Assembly: GCA_003697085.1 (NCBI GenBank)
Contig: RFFU01000069.1
Span: 1-13,780, forward strand
Reading direction: 5' to 3'
DNA length: 13,780 nt
Source of the DNA: Candidatus Hydrogenedentota bacterium
Lineage (GTDB): Bacteria > UBA8481 > J006
Position numbers and translations under genes: made by a program. Below the pieces are notes generated by a model. It saw only the letters and a list, made by a program, of their open reading frames with translations, did not search any database and was not told the origin of the DNA. Numbering within the stretch: the stretch's first letter is position 1; each line of letters opens with the position of its first letter. Below are positions 13,218-13,780 of this stretch, piece by piece.

Positions 13218-13446
13218 TCATCGGGACTGGATGGCGGCGGCGTGGGCTGTCTCCATGGTGGACAACCCGCGCTCCGCAAAGTAGGTATTTACCTCCTTTC
13301 ACTCCGTTTTCCAGAGCCTCCAGCATACGCTCCGTCCAGACCGCCGGTTCCACCCATGACCATCTGTCACGGACGTCTCCTCCTTGCTTAGTCCCGTCCG
13401 AGCGGGACATTCGCGTCGGTTCGTTCTCCGGTCGTCTTTCCTTCAC
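13218..13446 (-). pseudogene. Group II intron-encoded protein (reverse transcriptase/maturase), core deleted
   Basis: A GTG at 13446, preceded by AGGAAGGTGG, opens 53 codons that include RWSWVEPAVWTERMLEALEN and GVKGGK (to 13288). This is the familiar N-terminus of one lineage of group II intron proteins. Then, in another frame, 21 codons (13281-13283 down to 13221) read YFAERGLSTMETAHAAAIQS-R, stop TGA at 13218-13220, the familiar C-terminus of the same proteins. The fingers, palm, YxDD active site and most of the maturase domain are missing, and the join is out of frame at a TAC-C-TAC sequence. A full protein of this kind is several hundred residues long. Function is certainly lost. An assembly collapse is the alternative to a real deletion. 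Confidence 0.9.
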
Positions 13447-13519
13447 GTGTCCACCTTCCTGTGCCCCTTGGGTCCACCCCGTTTCCGGGGTTTCAACGCT
13501 ACTATGAACACTCTGACTT

Positions 13520-13544
13520 CCGCATGACTCACCAGATCATGCGG
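13520..13544 (-). other. Hairpin in the intron RNA upstream of the intron-encoded protein
   Basis: CCGCATGA (13520-13527) and TCATGCGG (13537-13544) form a perfect eight-pair stem with a nine-base loop. It lies in the intron region upstream of the broken protein, followed on the minus strand by GAAGTCAGAGTGTTCATAGT, a stretch resembling conserved sequence upstream of intron-encoded proteins in related introns. It is part of the folded intron RNA; I cannot assign the exact subdomain. Confidence 0.6.
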
Positions 13545-13780
13545 TTCTCCCCACTTTACGTACACGGCCTTCCCAACCATTCCGTCTCCAACCACCTGAT
13601 GCTCCCGACCATCGCTTTATCACACTACCCCTCAGCGTGGCCGGCATCTCCTTTCGGAGTTTGGACTTCGCCTTTCGCTCGCAGGCTCGTCGATCGCATC
13701 CGGCCGAATCGAGTTCCTTTCGTACGGACTGGTTGTTCACCTCCTGTTGCTTCCCACCCCGCCTCACGGCGACGCAGTTA

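Larger units (their letters stand above)
13124..13780 (-). mobile_element. Group II intron, 3' part, internally deleted
   Basis: Read on the minus strand, the element shows, from right to left: structured RNA (13447-13780, including an 8-bp hairpin at 13520-13544 and a CCCCG-GAAA-CGGGG tetraloop hairpin at 13477-13490); a broken intron-encoded protein (13218-13446); domain V (13167-13200); and domain VI with a candidate bulged branch-point A (13127-13162). The 3' splice boundary is probably at 13124 (intron ending ...CCCCTAT), though the CTATCTAT duplication leaves four bases of doubt. The GTGYG-type 5' end was not found and is presumably beyond the right edge. Most of the open reading frame is deleted, so the element cannot supply its own reverse transcriptase/maturase. 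Confidence 0.88.

Overview
The window (about 60% GC) comes from a bacterial chromosome or a metagenome-assembled contig. No ribosomal or housekeeping marker is present, so I cannot name the phylum. A giant multidomain gene, a dispersed palindromic repeat and a broken group II intron would fit several poorly cultured Gram-negative lineages, but that is only an impression.

Bases 1-10788 (+ strand) are the 3' part of one giant gene. The frame is already open at base 1, so the true start lies upstream, and at least 3,595 residues are encoded here. The visible order is: a Pro/Glu/Ser-rich N-terminal linker; nine cysteine modules sharing a strict core (C-x-C or CC, x4, C-x-C, x5, C), two of which sit in a near-identical tandem duplication; about 1,060 residues of charged, mostly helical sequence; a more hydrophobic Gly/Ala-rich segment and a coiled coil; two tandem protein-kinase-like domains; and two tandem C-terminal domains. 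These last two carry, in order and with near-matching spacing, the active-site signature of the class II nucleotidyl cyclase toxins (anthrax edema factor, Bordetella CyaA, Pseudomonas ExoY). K/E-rich low-complexity linkers lie before each kinase domain and before the cyclase pair. The layout suggests a composite secreted or surface effector/toxin-like protein with a structural cysteine-rich front and a doubled enzymatic rear. This is inferred from motifs and has not been tested.

Bases 10789-11018 are a 230-base gap with only a weak hairpin. Bases 11019-13127 (+) encode a polytopic membrane protein resembling family-39-type (ArnT/PMT-like) lipid-linked-sugar glycosyltransferases. Nothing in the sequence ties it functionally to the giant gene. 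Its last part runs through a dispersed palindromic repeat (about 13070-13101), and its stop codon falls at or inside the edge of the next element.

From about 13124 to the right edge, on the minus strand, lies the 3' part of a bacterial group II intron: domains V and VI at 13127-13200, the start of the intron-encoded protein at 13446, and structured RNA upstream. The intron-encoded protein has lost its whole reverse transcriptase/maturase core. Its first 53 codons are joined out of frame to its last 21 codons, so the intron is a remnant that could move or splice only with help in trans.
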